This document shows, piece after piece, positions 1 through 6,133 of a stretch of 8,032 bases of DNA. Position 1 is the stretch's first letter, and each line of letters begins with the position of its first letter. The stretch covers positions 1 to 8,032 of the forward strand of contig JBFWTJ010000186.1 of assembly GCA_050247895.1 (NCBI GenBank), read 5' to 3'. The position numbers and the translations under genes are program-made. Below the pieces are notes generated by a model. That model was not told the origin of the DNA and ran no database searches. It saw only the letters and a program-made list of their open reading frames with translations. The stretch comes from CAVPEW01 sp050247895. Its GTDB lineage: Bacteria; Actinomycetota; Acidimicrobiia; Acidimicrobiales; VFJN01.

Positions 1-213
1 GGTCATCCCCGCCACGTCGCCGCCGGCGCAGAAGGCCCGGCCGGCGCCGGTGACCAGCACGGCGCGGACCTCCTCGTCGTCCTCGAGGCGCCGCCAGAGG
101 GCGGCGAGCTCCTCGAGCGAGGTCCGGGTCAGCGCGTTGAGGCGGTCGGGCCGGTCCAGCGTGCAGACCAGGACGCCGCCCTCGACGAGCTCGGTGCGCA
201 GGGTCGAGGGCAC
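1..213 (-). CDS. Enoyl-CoA hydratase/isomerase family protein, N-terminal part (cut by window edge)
   Basis: This is the N-terminal 71 or so residues of a crotonase-fold protein; the rest lies beyond position 1. Visible are an N-terminal beta-strand region ending in LDRPDRLNAL, the usual first substrate-contact segment of crotonases, and then GAGRAFCAGGDV near residues 56-67. That second motif is the first oxyanion-hole loop that holds the acyl-CoA thioester carbonyl. The catalytic Glu region is outside the window, so hydratase, isomerase and hydrolase cannot be told apart. I chose GTG at 213 as the start, 2 bp after the stop of the upstream amidohydrolase gene. An in-frame TTG at 219, overlapping that stop as TTGA, is equally possible. 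No clear Shine-Dalgarno is seen, so translation is probably coupled to the amidohydrolase gene. Confidence 0.85.
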   Translation of the reverse strand, partial: MPSTLRTELVEGGVLVCTLDRPDRLNALTRTSLEELAALWRRLEDDEEVRAVLVTGAGRAFCAGGDVAGMT

Positions 214-215
214 GG

Positions 216-1391
216 TCAACGGCCCGCGGCCAGCAGCCACTCCAGGTTGCCGCGCATGACCTTGCGGACGTCGGGCTCGGGGACGCCGCCCAGCGACTGG
301 ACGAAGTCGACCGGTTCGACGCAGCCCTCGGGGTGCGGGTAGTCCGAGCCGAACAGGACCCGGTCGGCGCCGATCCACTCGACGAGCTGGGCGTTGTCGC
401 TCTCGGGGTACGGCGCGATCCAGACGTGCTCGTGGAACACGTCGATGGGCGGGTCCTCCAGGCGTCCCCAGGGCGCGGGTCCGAAGGGGGCCATGCGCCA
501 CCCCTTGTGCAACACCTTCTGGAAGTACGGCACCCAGGCCGAGCCGTTCTCGATGCTGAGGATCCGCACGTTGGGGAAGCGGCCGAACAGGTTGTGCAGG
601 ATCAGCGCGCCGAGCATGTCCATGATCGGGCGATCGCCGAAGAAGAAGCCGAACTGGAAGGCCGACATGGCCTTGTGGTGGGGGGTGGGGTCCTCGCCCC
701 AGTCGGCGGACTGGTCCAGCAGGCCGGCCGAGACGTGCAGGACGACGGGGACCCCGGCCTCGTCGATCCGGGCCCAGAACGGGTCGAAGGCCGCGTCGGC
801 CGGCGACCGCCCGCCGACGTGGCCCGGTCGCAGGTAGACGAAGCGCGCCCCGGAGGCGAGCACCCGGTCGAGCTCGGCCACCGCGCCCGGCAGGTCGTGG
901 AGGGTGAGCACGGGCACGCCGTAGATGCGCCCGTCGGCCCCGTAGCCCCACTCCTCCTCCAGCCAGCGGTTGAAGGCGCGGACGTTGGCCATCAGCGCGG
1001 GCGGGTCGTGGCTGAGGGCCTGCTCGACGGTCACGCCGACCGAGGGGAGCAAGATCGCCCCCTCCACGCCCTGGCGGTCCATGACGGCCAGGCGAGCCGA
1101 CCGGTCGACGTAGGCGCGATCGTGGGGGACGGCGACACGGGCCGCGTCCCGGCTGCCCAGGCCCCGGTTGCGCAGCACCGACAGCAGCGAGCCCGGCGGC
1201 TCGGCCTCGTCGAACATGTCGGCCGCCGAGTAGCGGATGACCCGGCCGTCGTGGACCAGCACCCACCGACCGTCGCGCCGCTCGGCCACCACGGCCCGGT
1301 CCCGCCAGGCCGCCTCGATGTGACGGCTGAAGCAGTCGGGTGGCTCGTAGTAGTGGTTGTCGGCGTCCAGCAGCGCGTAGCCCAGGTCCAT
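216..1391 (-). CDS. Amidohydrolase_2 family metal-dependent hydrolase/decarboxylase
   Basis: A 391-residue TIM-barrel metalloenzyme of the amidohydrolase_2 type, the group that contains ACMSD and resorcylate-type decarboxylases as well as hydrolases. Visible landmarks are DADNHYYEP at residues 9-17 (first metal-binding strand, H13), VVLHVSAG at 216-223 (H219), ENGSAW at 281-286 and FGSDYPHPEG at 347-356 with the family's metal-binding Asp (D350). Length fits the longer members of the family. I chose ATG at 1391 because family homology begins there and purine-rich AGGAGAGGGGCAGAGGG stands just upstream. A longer open frame to 1559 crosses the divergent promoter and is not credible. It is the first gene of a leftward unit whose second gene is the partial enoyl-CoA hydratase. 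Whether it hydrolyses a ring or ester or decarboxylates a beta-keto or phenolic acid is unknown. It is clearly divergent from the second family member at 6123-7268. Confidence 0.9.
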   Translation of the reverse strand: MDLGYALLDADNHYYEPPDCFSRHIEAAWRDRAVVAERRDGRWVLVHDGRVIRYSAADMFDEAEPPGSLLSVLRNRGLGSRDAARVAVPHDRAYVDRSARLAVMDRQGVEGAILLPSVGVTVEQALSHDPPALMANVRAFNRWLEEEWGYGADGRIYGVPVLTLHDLPGAVAELDRVLASGARFVYLRPGHVGGRSPADAAFDPFWARIDEAGVPVVLHVSAGLLDQSADWGEDPTPHHKAMSAFQFGFFFGDRPIMDMLGALILHNLFGRFPNVRILSIENGSAWVPYFQKVLHKGWRMAPFGPAPWGRLEDPPIDVFHEHVWIAPYPESDNAQLVEWIGADRVLFGSDYPHPEGCVEPVDFVQSLGGVPEPDVRKVMRGNLEWLLAAGR

Positions 1392-1431
1392 CGCCCTCTG
1401 CCCCTCTCCTGGTCCCTCACGGCGCCTCGCC

Positions 1432-1460
1432 AACGTACTTGAACTTGACGTCGGTGTCAA
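1432..1460 (-). promoter_or_regulatory. Predicted sigma70-type promoter for the leftward amidohydrolase/hydratase unit
   Basis: Read on the minus strand, a perfect consensus -35 box TTGACA (1460-1455) is followed after 17 bp by TACGTT (1437-1432), which fits the actinobacterial TAnnnT -10 pattern. Transcription would start near 1425 and leave a leader of about 30-35 nt before the ATG at 1391. The -35 box lies in one arm of the 1442-1463 palindrome. This rests on sequence pattern alone. Confidence 0.55.
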
Positions 1461-1463
1461 CTT
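1442..1463. promoter_or_regulatory. Imperfect palindrome, likely operator between divergent promoters
   Basis: The arms AAcTTGAC (1442-1449) and GTCAAcTT (1456-1463) are inverted copies with 7 of 8 positions paired around a 6-bp centre. The palindrome sits in the only divergent intergenic region, and its two arms contain the predicted -35 boxes of both promoters. A dimeric repressor bound here would block both directions. A tandem ACTTGA ACTTGA repeat (1437-1448) overlaps the left arm. The regulator family cannot be named from the site; TetR or MerR types are possible, and no regulator gene lies in the window. Confidence 0.55.
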
Positions 1464-1474
1464 AGCGATAGGGT
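1445..1474 (+). promoter_or_regulatory. Predicted sigma70-type promoter for the five-gene rightward operon
   Basis: The -35 box TTGACG (1445-1450) is followed after 18 bp by TAGGGT (1469-1474), matching the TAnnnT -10 pattern. Transcription would begin around 1481, giving a short leader of under 20 nt that contains the strong ribosome-binding site GAGGAGG (1488-1494) just ahead of the ATG at 1499. The -35 box overlaps the left arm of the 1442-1463 palindrome. Confidence 0.5.
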
Positions 1475-1498
1475 GCCGCCCGTCACCGAGGAGGCACG

Positions 1499-2536
1499 AT
1501 GCTGCTGGACGCCTCGTTCCTGGGGTCCGCCACGACCGCGGCCGCTGATGCACGGGCACTGGAGGACAAGGGCTACGCGGCCCTGTGGAGCGCAGACGGG
1601 CCCCGATCCCCCTTCTTCCCCCTGGTCCTGGCCGCTCCGGCCACGACCGCGGTCACGCTGGGCACCGGGATCACCATCGCCTTCCCACGCAGCGCCTTCG
1701 TCCTCGCCCAGACCGCCTGGGAGCTCCAGGAGCTGAGCGGGGGCCGGTTCGTGCTCGGGCTCGGCACCCAGGTCCGGCCCCACGTCGAGCGCCGCTTCGG
1801 GTCGCCCTTCGACCACCCGGGGCCTCGCCTGCGCGAGCTCGTCCTCGCGGTGCGGGCCCTCTGGCGGGCCTTCCGAGGCGAGGAGCGGCTCGACTTCCAG
1901 GGCGACTTCTACCGGTTGGACCTGCTCACCCCACCCTTCACCCCGCCGACGCCCCGGCACCCGGACCCGCCCCTCTACCTCGCCGCGGTGAACAGGTGGA
2001 TGTTCCGCATGGCGGGCGAGGTGGCCGACGGCGTGTTCGTGCACCCGTTCCACTCGCCCCGCTTCCTCGACGAGGTGGCCATCCCGGCCCTCGAGGAGGG
2101 GCTGGCGCGCGCCGGGCGCAACCGAGAGGCGCTCACCCTGGTGTCGCGGGTCATGGTCGTCGCCACCGACGACCCCGACGAGCACCGGGCCGCGGTCGAG
2201 CTGGCCCGCCACCGCATCGCCTTCTACGCCTCGACGCGCGCCTACCTACCGGTCCTGGCCGTCCACGGCTGGGAGCAGGTCGGCACCCGCCTCTCCGCGC
2301 TCGCCGCAGCCCGCGACTGGGACGCCATGCCCGCCCTGGTGAACGACGACATGGTCGCCGCGTTCACCGTGGAGGGGACCTGGGCCGAGCTGCCCGGGCT
2401 GCTCGAGGCCCGGTACCGGGGCCGGCTCGACCGCATGATGATCTACGACGGCTTCGGACCGCGAGACGAGTCCGTCGAGCGGCGCCTGGTCGCCGCGGTC
2501 AACCACGCCCGGCGCGCACCGGCGGTCGCCCCGTGA
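1499..2536 (+). CDS. LLM-class F420-dependent oxidoreductase (MSMEG_2256-like family)
   Basis: A 345-residue luciferase-like TIM-barrel protein, expected to use reduced or oxidised cofactor F420 for hydride transfer to or from an organic substrate in the cytoplasm. The family is recognised from LGTGITIAFPRS (residues 54-65), TAWELQELSGGRFVLGLGTQ (72-91), VERRFG (96-101), the FQGDFYRLDLLTP block (133-145) and GEVADGVFVHPFHSPRFL (173-190). From memory this is the pattern of the F420 family named after MSMEG_2256. The start is firm: GAGGAGG stands 4 bp ahead of the ATG and the promoter lies just upstream. It is the first gene of the operon, and its TGA overlaps the GTG of the next gene by 4 bp. 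The substrate is unknown. Alcohol or ketone oxidoreduction on a lipid or ring intermediate would suit the neighbours, but that is inference. Confidence 0.9.
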   Translation: MLLDASFLGSATTAAADARALEDKGYAALWSADGPRSPFFPLVLAAPATTAVTLGTGITIAFPRSAFVLAQTAWELQELSGGRFVLGLGTQVRPHVERRFGSPFDHPGPRLRELVLAVRALWRAFRGEERLDFQGDFYRLDLLTPPFTPPTPRHPDPPLYLAAVNRWMFRMAGEVADGVFVHPFHSPRFLDEVAIPALEEGLARAGRNREALTLVSRVMVVATDDPDEHRAAVELARHRIAFYASTRAYLPVLAVHGWEQVGTRLSALAAARDWDAMPALVNDDMVAAFTVEGTWAELPGLLEARYRGRLDRMMIYDGFGPRDESVERRLVAAVNHARRAPAVAP

Positions 2537-2949
2537 CCGCGGCCGTCGTCGCGGCCCGGTTCCGCGACGACCAGGACGGGCGGGCCCGCCTGGTCGGCTC
2601 CACCTGCCGCCGCTGCGGGGCGACGTCGTTCCCGGCCCAGCCGTCGTGCACCCGCTGCACCTCCACCGACGTGGCCGAGCGCCTGTTGGCCCGCCAGGGC
2701 CGGCTCTGGACCTGGACGGTGCAGGCCTTCCCGCCCAAGGCACCCCCCTACGCCGGTGTCGTCGAGGGCTTCGAGCCGTTCTGCGTCGGCTACGTCGAGC
2801 TGCCGGGCGAGGTCATCGTCGAGGGCCACCTGGTCGACGTCGACGCCGACGCGCTGTCGATCGGCGACGAGATGGAGCTGGTCGTCTGGCCGTTCCCCCG
2901 GGCCGACGGGACCGCGGTGCCGACCCACGGGTTCACGGTCCGGCGGTGA
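2533..2949 (+). CDS. DUF35 Zn-ribbon/OB-fold protein, probable partner of the thiolase-like protein
   Basis: A 138-residue two-part protein. Residues 25-42 hold a rubredoxin-like zinc ribbon with two CxxC knuckles (C25, C28, C39, C42). From about residue 52 onward a small OB-fold beta-barrel follows, including GRLWTWTVQAFPPK (56-69), the typical PFCVGYVELPGEVIVEGHL segment (82-100) and IGDEMELVVWPF (110-121). DUF35 proteins are usually encoded next to thiolase-like enzymes and bind them, as in acetoacetyl-CoA thiolase/HMG-CoA synthase complexes, the PhlACB complex and steroid Ltp2/ChsH2. The next gene here is such a thiolase. The GTG start overlaps the preceding TGA as GTGA and the stop overlaps the next GTG the same way. 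This implies coupled translation and roughly matched amounts of the two partners. All four Cys are present, so zinc binding is expected. It is unlikely to be catalytic alone. Confidence 0.92.
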   Translation: MTAAVVAARFRDDQDGRARLVGSTCRRCGATSFPAQPSCTRCTSTDVAERLLARQGRLWTWTVQAFPPKAPPYAGVVEGFEPFCVGYVELPGEVIVEGHLVDVDADALSIGDEMELVVWPFPRADGTAVPTHGFTVRR

Positions 2950-4097
2950 CCGGCACCGACGTCGCCGTGGTCGGCATCGGGATCCACCCCTTCGGCCGAC
3001 ATCCCGGGGTCACCGGGCTGGCCATGGGCGTGGCCGCCTGCCGCGCCGCGCTGTCCGACGCCGGGTTGGCCTGGTCCGACGTCGACCTGGCCGTGGGCGG
3101 CTCGGACGCGGCCGGCAACGCCGACACCATGGTGGCGTCGCTCGGGCTGACCGGGATCCCGTTCGCCAACGTCCGCAACGGCTGTGCCACCGGCGGGACG
3201 GCGCTGCTCACGGCCTGCGACGCCATCCGTGCGGGACGGGCCCGCATCGCGTTGGTCGTCGGATTCGACAAGCACCCACGGGGCGCCTTCGACCCCGACC
3301 CGGCCGACTGGGGCCTCGACGCCTCCTACGGCGAGACGGGTCTGATGCTCACCACGCAGTTCTTCGGCATGAAGGTCCGGCGCTACCTGCACGACCACGG
3401 CGGCTCGGAGGCGGTCCTGGCCGCCGTGGCGGCCAAGGCCTACCGCAACGGCTCCCTCAACCCCAACGCCTGGCGGCGCGAGCCCCGCACGGTGGAGGAG
3501 GTCGTCGCCTCGCGCCCGGTCGCCCCGCCCCTCACCCAGCTCATGTTCTGCTCGCCCGGGGAGGGCGCCGTGGCCCTCGTGCTGGCCGCGCCGGGCGAGC
3601 TGTCCCGCTTCACGGCGCCGCCCGTGTTCGTCGCCGCCGCCGTGATGCGGACCCGGCGCTACGGGTCCTTCGAGGTGTTCAGCCCCTCGCTGGCCGTCGA
3701 GCGGGGACCCTCCCCGTCCCAGGACGCCGCCGCAGCCGCCTTCGAGGAGGCCGGCGTCGCACCCGCCGACGTGTCGCTGGCCCAGGTCCAGGACACCGAG
3801 TCGGGCGCGGAGGTCATGCACATGGCCGAGTGCGGGCTGTGCGCCGACGGCGAGCAGGAGGCGCTGATCCTGGGGGGTGCGACCGAGCTGTCGGGCACCC
3901 TGCCGGTCAACACCGACGGGGGCTGCATCGCCAACGGGGAGCCCATCGGCGCCTCGGGCCTGCGCCAGGTCTACGAGACGACGCTCCAGCTCCGCGGCGC
4001 GGCCGGCGCCCGGCAGGTGGCCGGCTCCCCCCGCGTCGGGTTCACCCACGTGTACGGCGCACCGGGCGTGAGCGCCTGCACCGTCCTGACGCGATGA
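2946..4097 (+). CDS. Thiolase-like 'lipid-transfer' protein (SCP2-thiolase superfamily) lacking both catalytic His
   Basis: A 383-residue thiolase-fold protein of the SCP2/nonspecific lipid-transfer group. The N-terminal half carries NVRNGCATGGTAL at residues 76-88, so a Cys (C80) occupies the acyl-accepting nucleophile position. The C-terminal half carries AQVQDTESGAEV (279-290) where SCP2 thiolases have HDCF, and GGCIANGEPIGASG (325-338) where thiolases have GHPxGATG. Both catalytic His positions are therefore replaced, by Q282 and E332. A C-terminal Cys (C378) occurs in GVSACTV, but its equivalence to the second thiolase Cys is uncertain. Normal thiolysis is doubtful. With the adjacent DUF35 protein it could be a retro-aldolase like Ltp2, or catalyse another C-C reaction. 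From memory, Ltp3/Ltp4-type mycobacterial proteins share this general pattern. The GTG start overlaps the DUF35 stop by 4 bp, and the end overlaps the next ATG as ATGA. Confidence 0.88.
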   Translation: MTGTDVAVVGIGIHPFGRHPGVTGLAMGVAACRAALSDAGLAWSDVDLAVGGSDAAGNADTMVASLGLTGIPFANVRNGCATGGTALLTACDAIRAGRARIALVVGFDKHPRGAFDPDPADWGLDASYGETGLMLTTQFFGMKVRRYLHDHGGSEAVLAAVAAKAYRNGSLNPNAWRREPRTVEEVVASRPVAPPLTQLMFCSPGEGAVALVLAAPGELSRFTAPPVFVAAAVMRTRRYGSFEVFSPSLAVERGPSPSQDAAAAAFEEAGVAPADVSLAQVQDTESGAEVMHMAECGLCADGEQEALILGGATELSGTLPVNTDGGCIANGEPIGASGLRQVYETTLQLRGAAGARQVAGSPRVGFTHVYGAPGVSACTVLTR

Positions 4098-5308
4098 CCC
4101 CCGTGACCGACGCCGAGCTCGCTCGCTGGACGGCCGAGGCCGAGGGCTGGCTCGACCGGCACTGCGCCCGCCGGCCGCCGGGTGGGGAGCGGGCCTCCTA
4201 CGCGCTCTTCCACAGCCTCGACGAGGCGGCGGAGCGGGCGCTGGTGGACGCGGCCAAGGCCTGGCAGCGGACCAAGCACGCGGCCGGCTACGGCGCCATC
4301 GGCGCCGACCCGGCCATCGGGGGCGACGGGCTGGGGCCGGCGCACCGGCGGGCGTTCGAGGAGCTCGAGGCCCGCTACGCCACCCCCGAGGTCGTCGAGC
4401 TGGTGCCGGTCAGCCTCGACCTGGTCGCGCCCACGTTGGGCGTGCACGGGACCGACGAGCAGAAGGCCCGCTTCGCTGCGCCGATCCTGCGGGGCGAGAT
4501 CCTCGTGTGCCAGCTGTTCTCCGAGCCCGGGGCCGGCAGCGACCTCGCCGCGCTGTCCTGCCGCGCCACGCGCGACGGGAACGCCTGGACGATCGACGGC
4601 CAGAAGGTCTGGACCTCCGGTGCCCACCTGGCCGACCACGGGCTCCTCCTGGCCCGGACCGACCCGGTCTCCAAGCACGGCGGCCTGACGGCGTTCGTGG
4701 TGCCCATGGACGCACCGGGAGTGACGGTGCGCCCGATCCGCCAGCTCACCGGCGGGACGGCCTTCAACGAGGTGTTCCTGGACGGGGTCCGCGTCGACGA
4801 CGACCGACGCGTCGGCGCCGTGGGCGACGGCTGGTCGGTGGCCCTCACCACCCTCGCCTTCGAGCGCGCCCGATCCGGCCGGGGCGGCGACCCCGGCGGC
4901 GGCTACGCCGAGATCGCCGCGACGGCCCGGCGGACCGGACGCACCGGCGACCCGGTGGTGCGTCAGCTCGTGGCCGACGTGTACGTCCGCGAGGTCGTCC
5001 AGCGCCGCTACGCACGGCAGGTGGCGCTGGCCGCCGACGCCGGCGTCGTCACCGCCGAGGGCTCGATCGTCAAGCTGCTCTGGCTGCGCACGCTGGGGGC
5101 CACCGCGACCGCTGCCACCGCGCTGGCTGGCCCCCACCTGGTGGCCGGGACAGGCGAGGACCGGCGCGAGGCCTGGAGCGAGCACGTGCTCGGGGCGCCC
5201 GGGTACCGCATCGCGGGCGGCACCGACGAGGTGCAGCGGACGATCATCGCCGAGCGCCTCCTCGGGCTGCCCCGGGAGCCTCGGCCACCCGCGGGCCGGG
5301 TGGGCTGA
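4094..5308 (+). CDS. Acyl-CoA dehydrogenase family protein
   Basis: A 404-residue flavoprotein that would introduce an alpha,beta double bond into an acyl-CoA and pass electrons to an electron-transfer flavoprotein. It shows the usual order: a helical N-terminal domain, the FAD-binding signature CQLFSEPGAGSDLA (139-152), IDGQKVWTSGAH (167-178) in the beta domain, VFLDGVRV (227-234), and the C-terminal signature YRIAGGTDEVQRTIIAERLL (371-390). The Glu position used as base by medium-chain enzymes (YEGT) is Gly here. However, E257 in AFERARSG lines up, by eye, with the alternative base of isovaleryl-CoA and long-chain dehydrogenases. The ATG at 4094 overlaps the thiolase stop; a GTG at 4103 is a less likely alternative. 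Only one dehydrogenase subunit is encoded, so either a homo-oligomer or pairing with a subunit encoded elsewhere is possible. Confidence 0.93.
   Translation: MTPVTDAELARWTAEAEGWLDRHCARRPPGGERASYALFHSLDEAAERALVDAAKAWQRTKHAAGYGAIGADPAIGGDGLGPAHRRAFEELEARYATPEVVELVPVSLDLVAPTLGVHGTDEQKARFAAPILRGEILVCQLFSEPGAGSDLAALSCRATRDGNAWTIDGQKVWTSGAHLADHGLLLARTDPVSKHGGLTAFVVPMDAPGVTVRPIRQLTGGTAFNEVFLDGVRVDDDRRVGAVGDGWSVALTTLAFERARSGRGGDPGGGYAEIAATARRTGRTGDPVVRQLVADVYVREVVQRRYARQVALAADAGVVTAEGSIVKLLWLRTLGATATAATALAGPHLVAGTGEDRREAWSEHVLGAPGYRIAGGTDEVQRTIIAERLLGLPREPRPPAGRVG
5285..5303 (+). repeat. Perfect 7-bp hairpin at the dehydrogenase/hydratase junction
   Basis: CCACCCG (5285-5291) and CGGGTGG (5297-5303) form a 7-bp GC-rich stem with a 5-nt loop, ending 2 nt before the dehydrogenase TGA (5306-5308) and 7 nt before the hydratase GTG (5311). 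The right arm contains the only purine-rich, Shine-Dalgarno-like tract for the hydratase (GGGTGGG, 5298-5304). The stem could hide that site until ribosomes finishing the dehydrogenase melt it. There is no U-tract, so termination is unlikely. Confidence 0.45.
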
Positions 5309-5310
5309 GC

Positions 5311-6111
5311 GTGCCCGAGGTGGCGCCGGCGGGCGCGGGCCCGAGGATCGTGGTCGCCGCGCGAGGCGCGGTGACCACGATCGCCCTGGGCCACCCGCCG
5401 GCCAACGCGCTCTCGTTGGACTTCCTGGACGAGATCACCGCGGCGGCGCACCAGGCCCGGGCCCTGGCCCGCACCCGGGTCGTGGTCGTGTCCAGCACGC
5501 TGCCCCGCATCTTCATGGCCGGCGCCGACCTCGAGGCGCGCGACGCCGGCGACAACCCGGCGGGGCCGTTCGTCGCCGCCCTGCACCGGGCCTTCGGCGC
5601 GATCGAGGCGCTCGCGGTCCCCACGATCGCCGCCGTCGGCGGGCATGCCCTGGGCGGCGGGTGCGAGCTGGCCCTGGCCTGCGACTTCCGGGTCATGGCC
5701 CGGGGCGAGGCCCGGATCGGGCTGCCCGAGGTCCGGCTCGGCCTGCTCGCGGCCGGTGGCGGCACCCAGCGCCTGGTCCGCCTGGTCGGCCGGGCCACGG
5801 CCACCGACCTGCTCCTGCGGGGCCGCGCGCTGGGCGCCGACGAGGCGCGGGCGGTGGGGCTGGTCCACGAGACCTGCGATCCCGGCGAGCTCGACGCCAC
5901 GGTGGCCGAGCTGGCCGAGGAGCTGAGTCGCCTGCCCCCGCTCGCGCTCGCCGCGGCGAAGCGCCTGATCCGCGAGGGACCCGAGGTCCCCTTCGGCGAG
6001 GCGGTGGCGCTCGAGGCCGCGGCGATGGCCGAGCTCGAGCCGACCGAGGACGCCCGCGAGGGCGTGCGGGCCTTCCTCGAGCGGCGGCCCGGAGTGTTCC
6101 GCGGCCGCTGA
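5311..6111 (+). CDS. Enoyl-CoA hydratase/isomerase (crotonase) family protein
   Basis: A complete 266-residue crotonase, expected to add water across a 2-enoyl-CoA double bond. The first oxyanion loop is IFMAGADLEA (67-76) and the second is HALGGGCELALACD (112-125). Both catalytic glutamates of classical hydratases are present: E119 in GGCELA and E140 in GLPEVRLG. GGGTQRLVRLVG (149-160) and the C-terminal RPGVF segment (259-263) are also typical. With both Glu in place, true hydratase activity is more likely than isomerase or hydrolase activity. The GTG start lies 2 bp after the dehydrogenase stop, with weak GGGTGGG about 6 nt upstream. It is the last gene of the operon and ends 11 bp from the oppositely oriented amidohydrolase. 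It would act on the product of the dehydrogenase encoded just before it. Confidence 0.94.
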   Translation: MPEVAPAGAGPRIVVAARGAVTTIALGHPPANALSLDFLDEITAAAHQARALARTRVVVVSSTLPRIFMAGADLEARDAGDNPAGPFVAALHRAFGAIEALAVPTIAAVGGHALGGGCELALACDFRVMARGEARIGLPEVRLGLLAAGGGTQRLVRLVGRATATDLLLRGRALGADEARAVGLVHETCDPGELDATVAELAEELSRLPPLALAAAKRLIREGPEVPFGEAVALEAAAMAELEPTEDAREGVRAFLERRPGVFRGR

Positions 6112-6133
6112 TCCGAGCGCCCTCAGGCCGCGG
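6099..6133. terminator. Symmetric inverted repeat across the convergent gene ends, possible bidirectional terminator
   Basis: CCGCGGCC (6099-6106) and GGCCGCGG (6126-6133) pair perfectly over 8 bp, with two further G-T wobble pairs possible outside. The 19-nt loop contains the stop codons of both converging genes (TGA at 6109-6111 and, on the minus strand, 6125-6123). The stem forms equally well in either transcript. No U-run follows on either strand, so classical intrinsic termination is uncertain; a pause or RNA 3'-end role is plausible. Confidence 0.4.

Noticed and set aside
675..695. G-rich tract that might form a quadruplex
   Set aside because: There are not four separate G-runs with short loops. 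It lies within the first amidohydrolase coding sequence and looks like codon bias.
333..1442. 369-codon plus-strand open frame opposite the first amidohydrolase
   Set aside because: Low-complexity Val/Gly/Arg/His-rich shadow of a gene with clear metal-site motifs.
1392..1559. N-terminal extension of the first amidohydrolase to 1559
   Set aside because: It would cross the divergent promoters and the start of the F420 oxidoreductase gene. The extra residues show no family similarity, and an ATG with purine-rich upstream sequence exists at 1391.
2790..4049. 419-codon minus-strand open frame opposite the thiolase-like gene
   Set aside because: Composition is Gly/Arg/Val/His-rich with no recognisable domain, and the plus-strand gene fully explains the region.
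2756..4093. Open frame running upstream of the acyl-CoA dehydrogenase that would give an 850-residue fusion
   Set aside because: The upstream part is Arg-rich shadow of the DUF35 and thiolase genes. Dehydrogenase homology starts at the ATG at 4094, which overlaps the thiolase stop.
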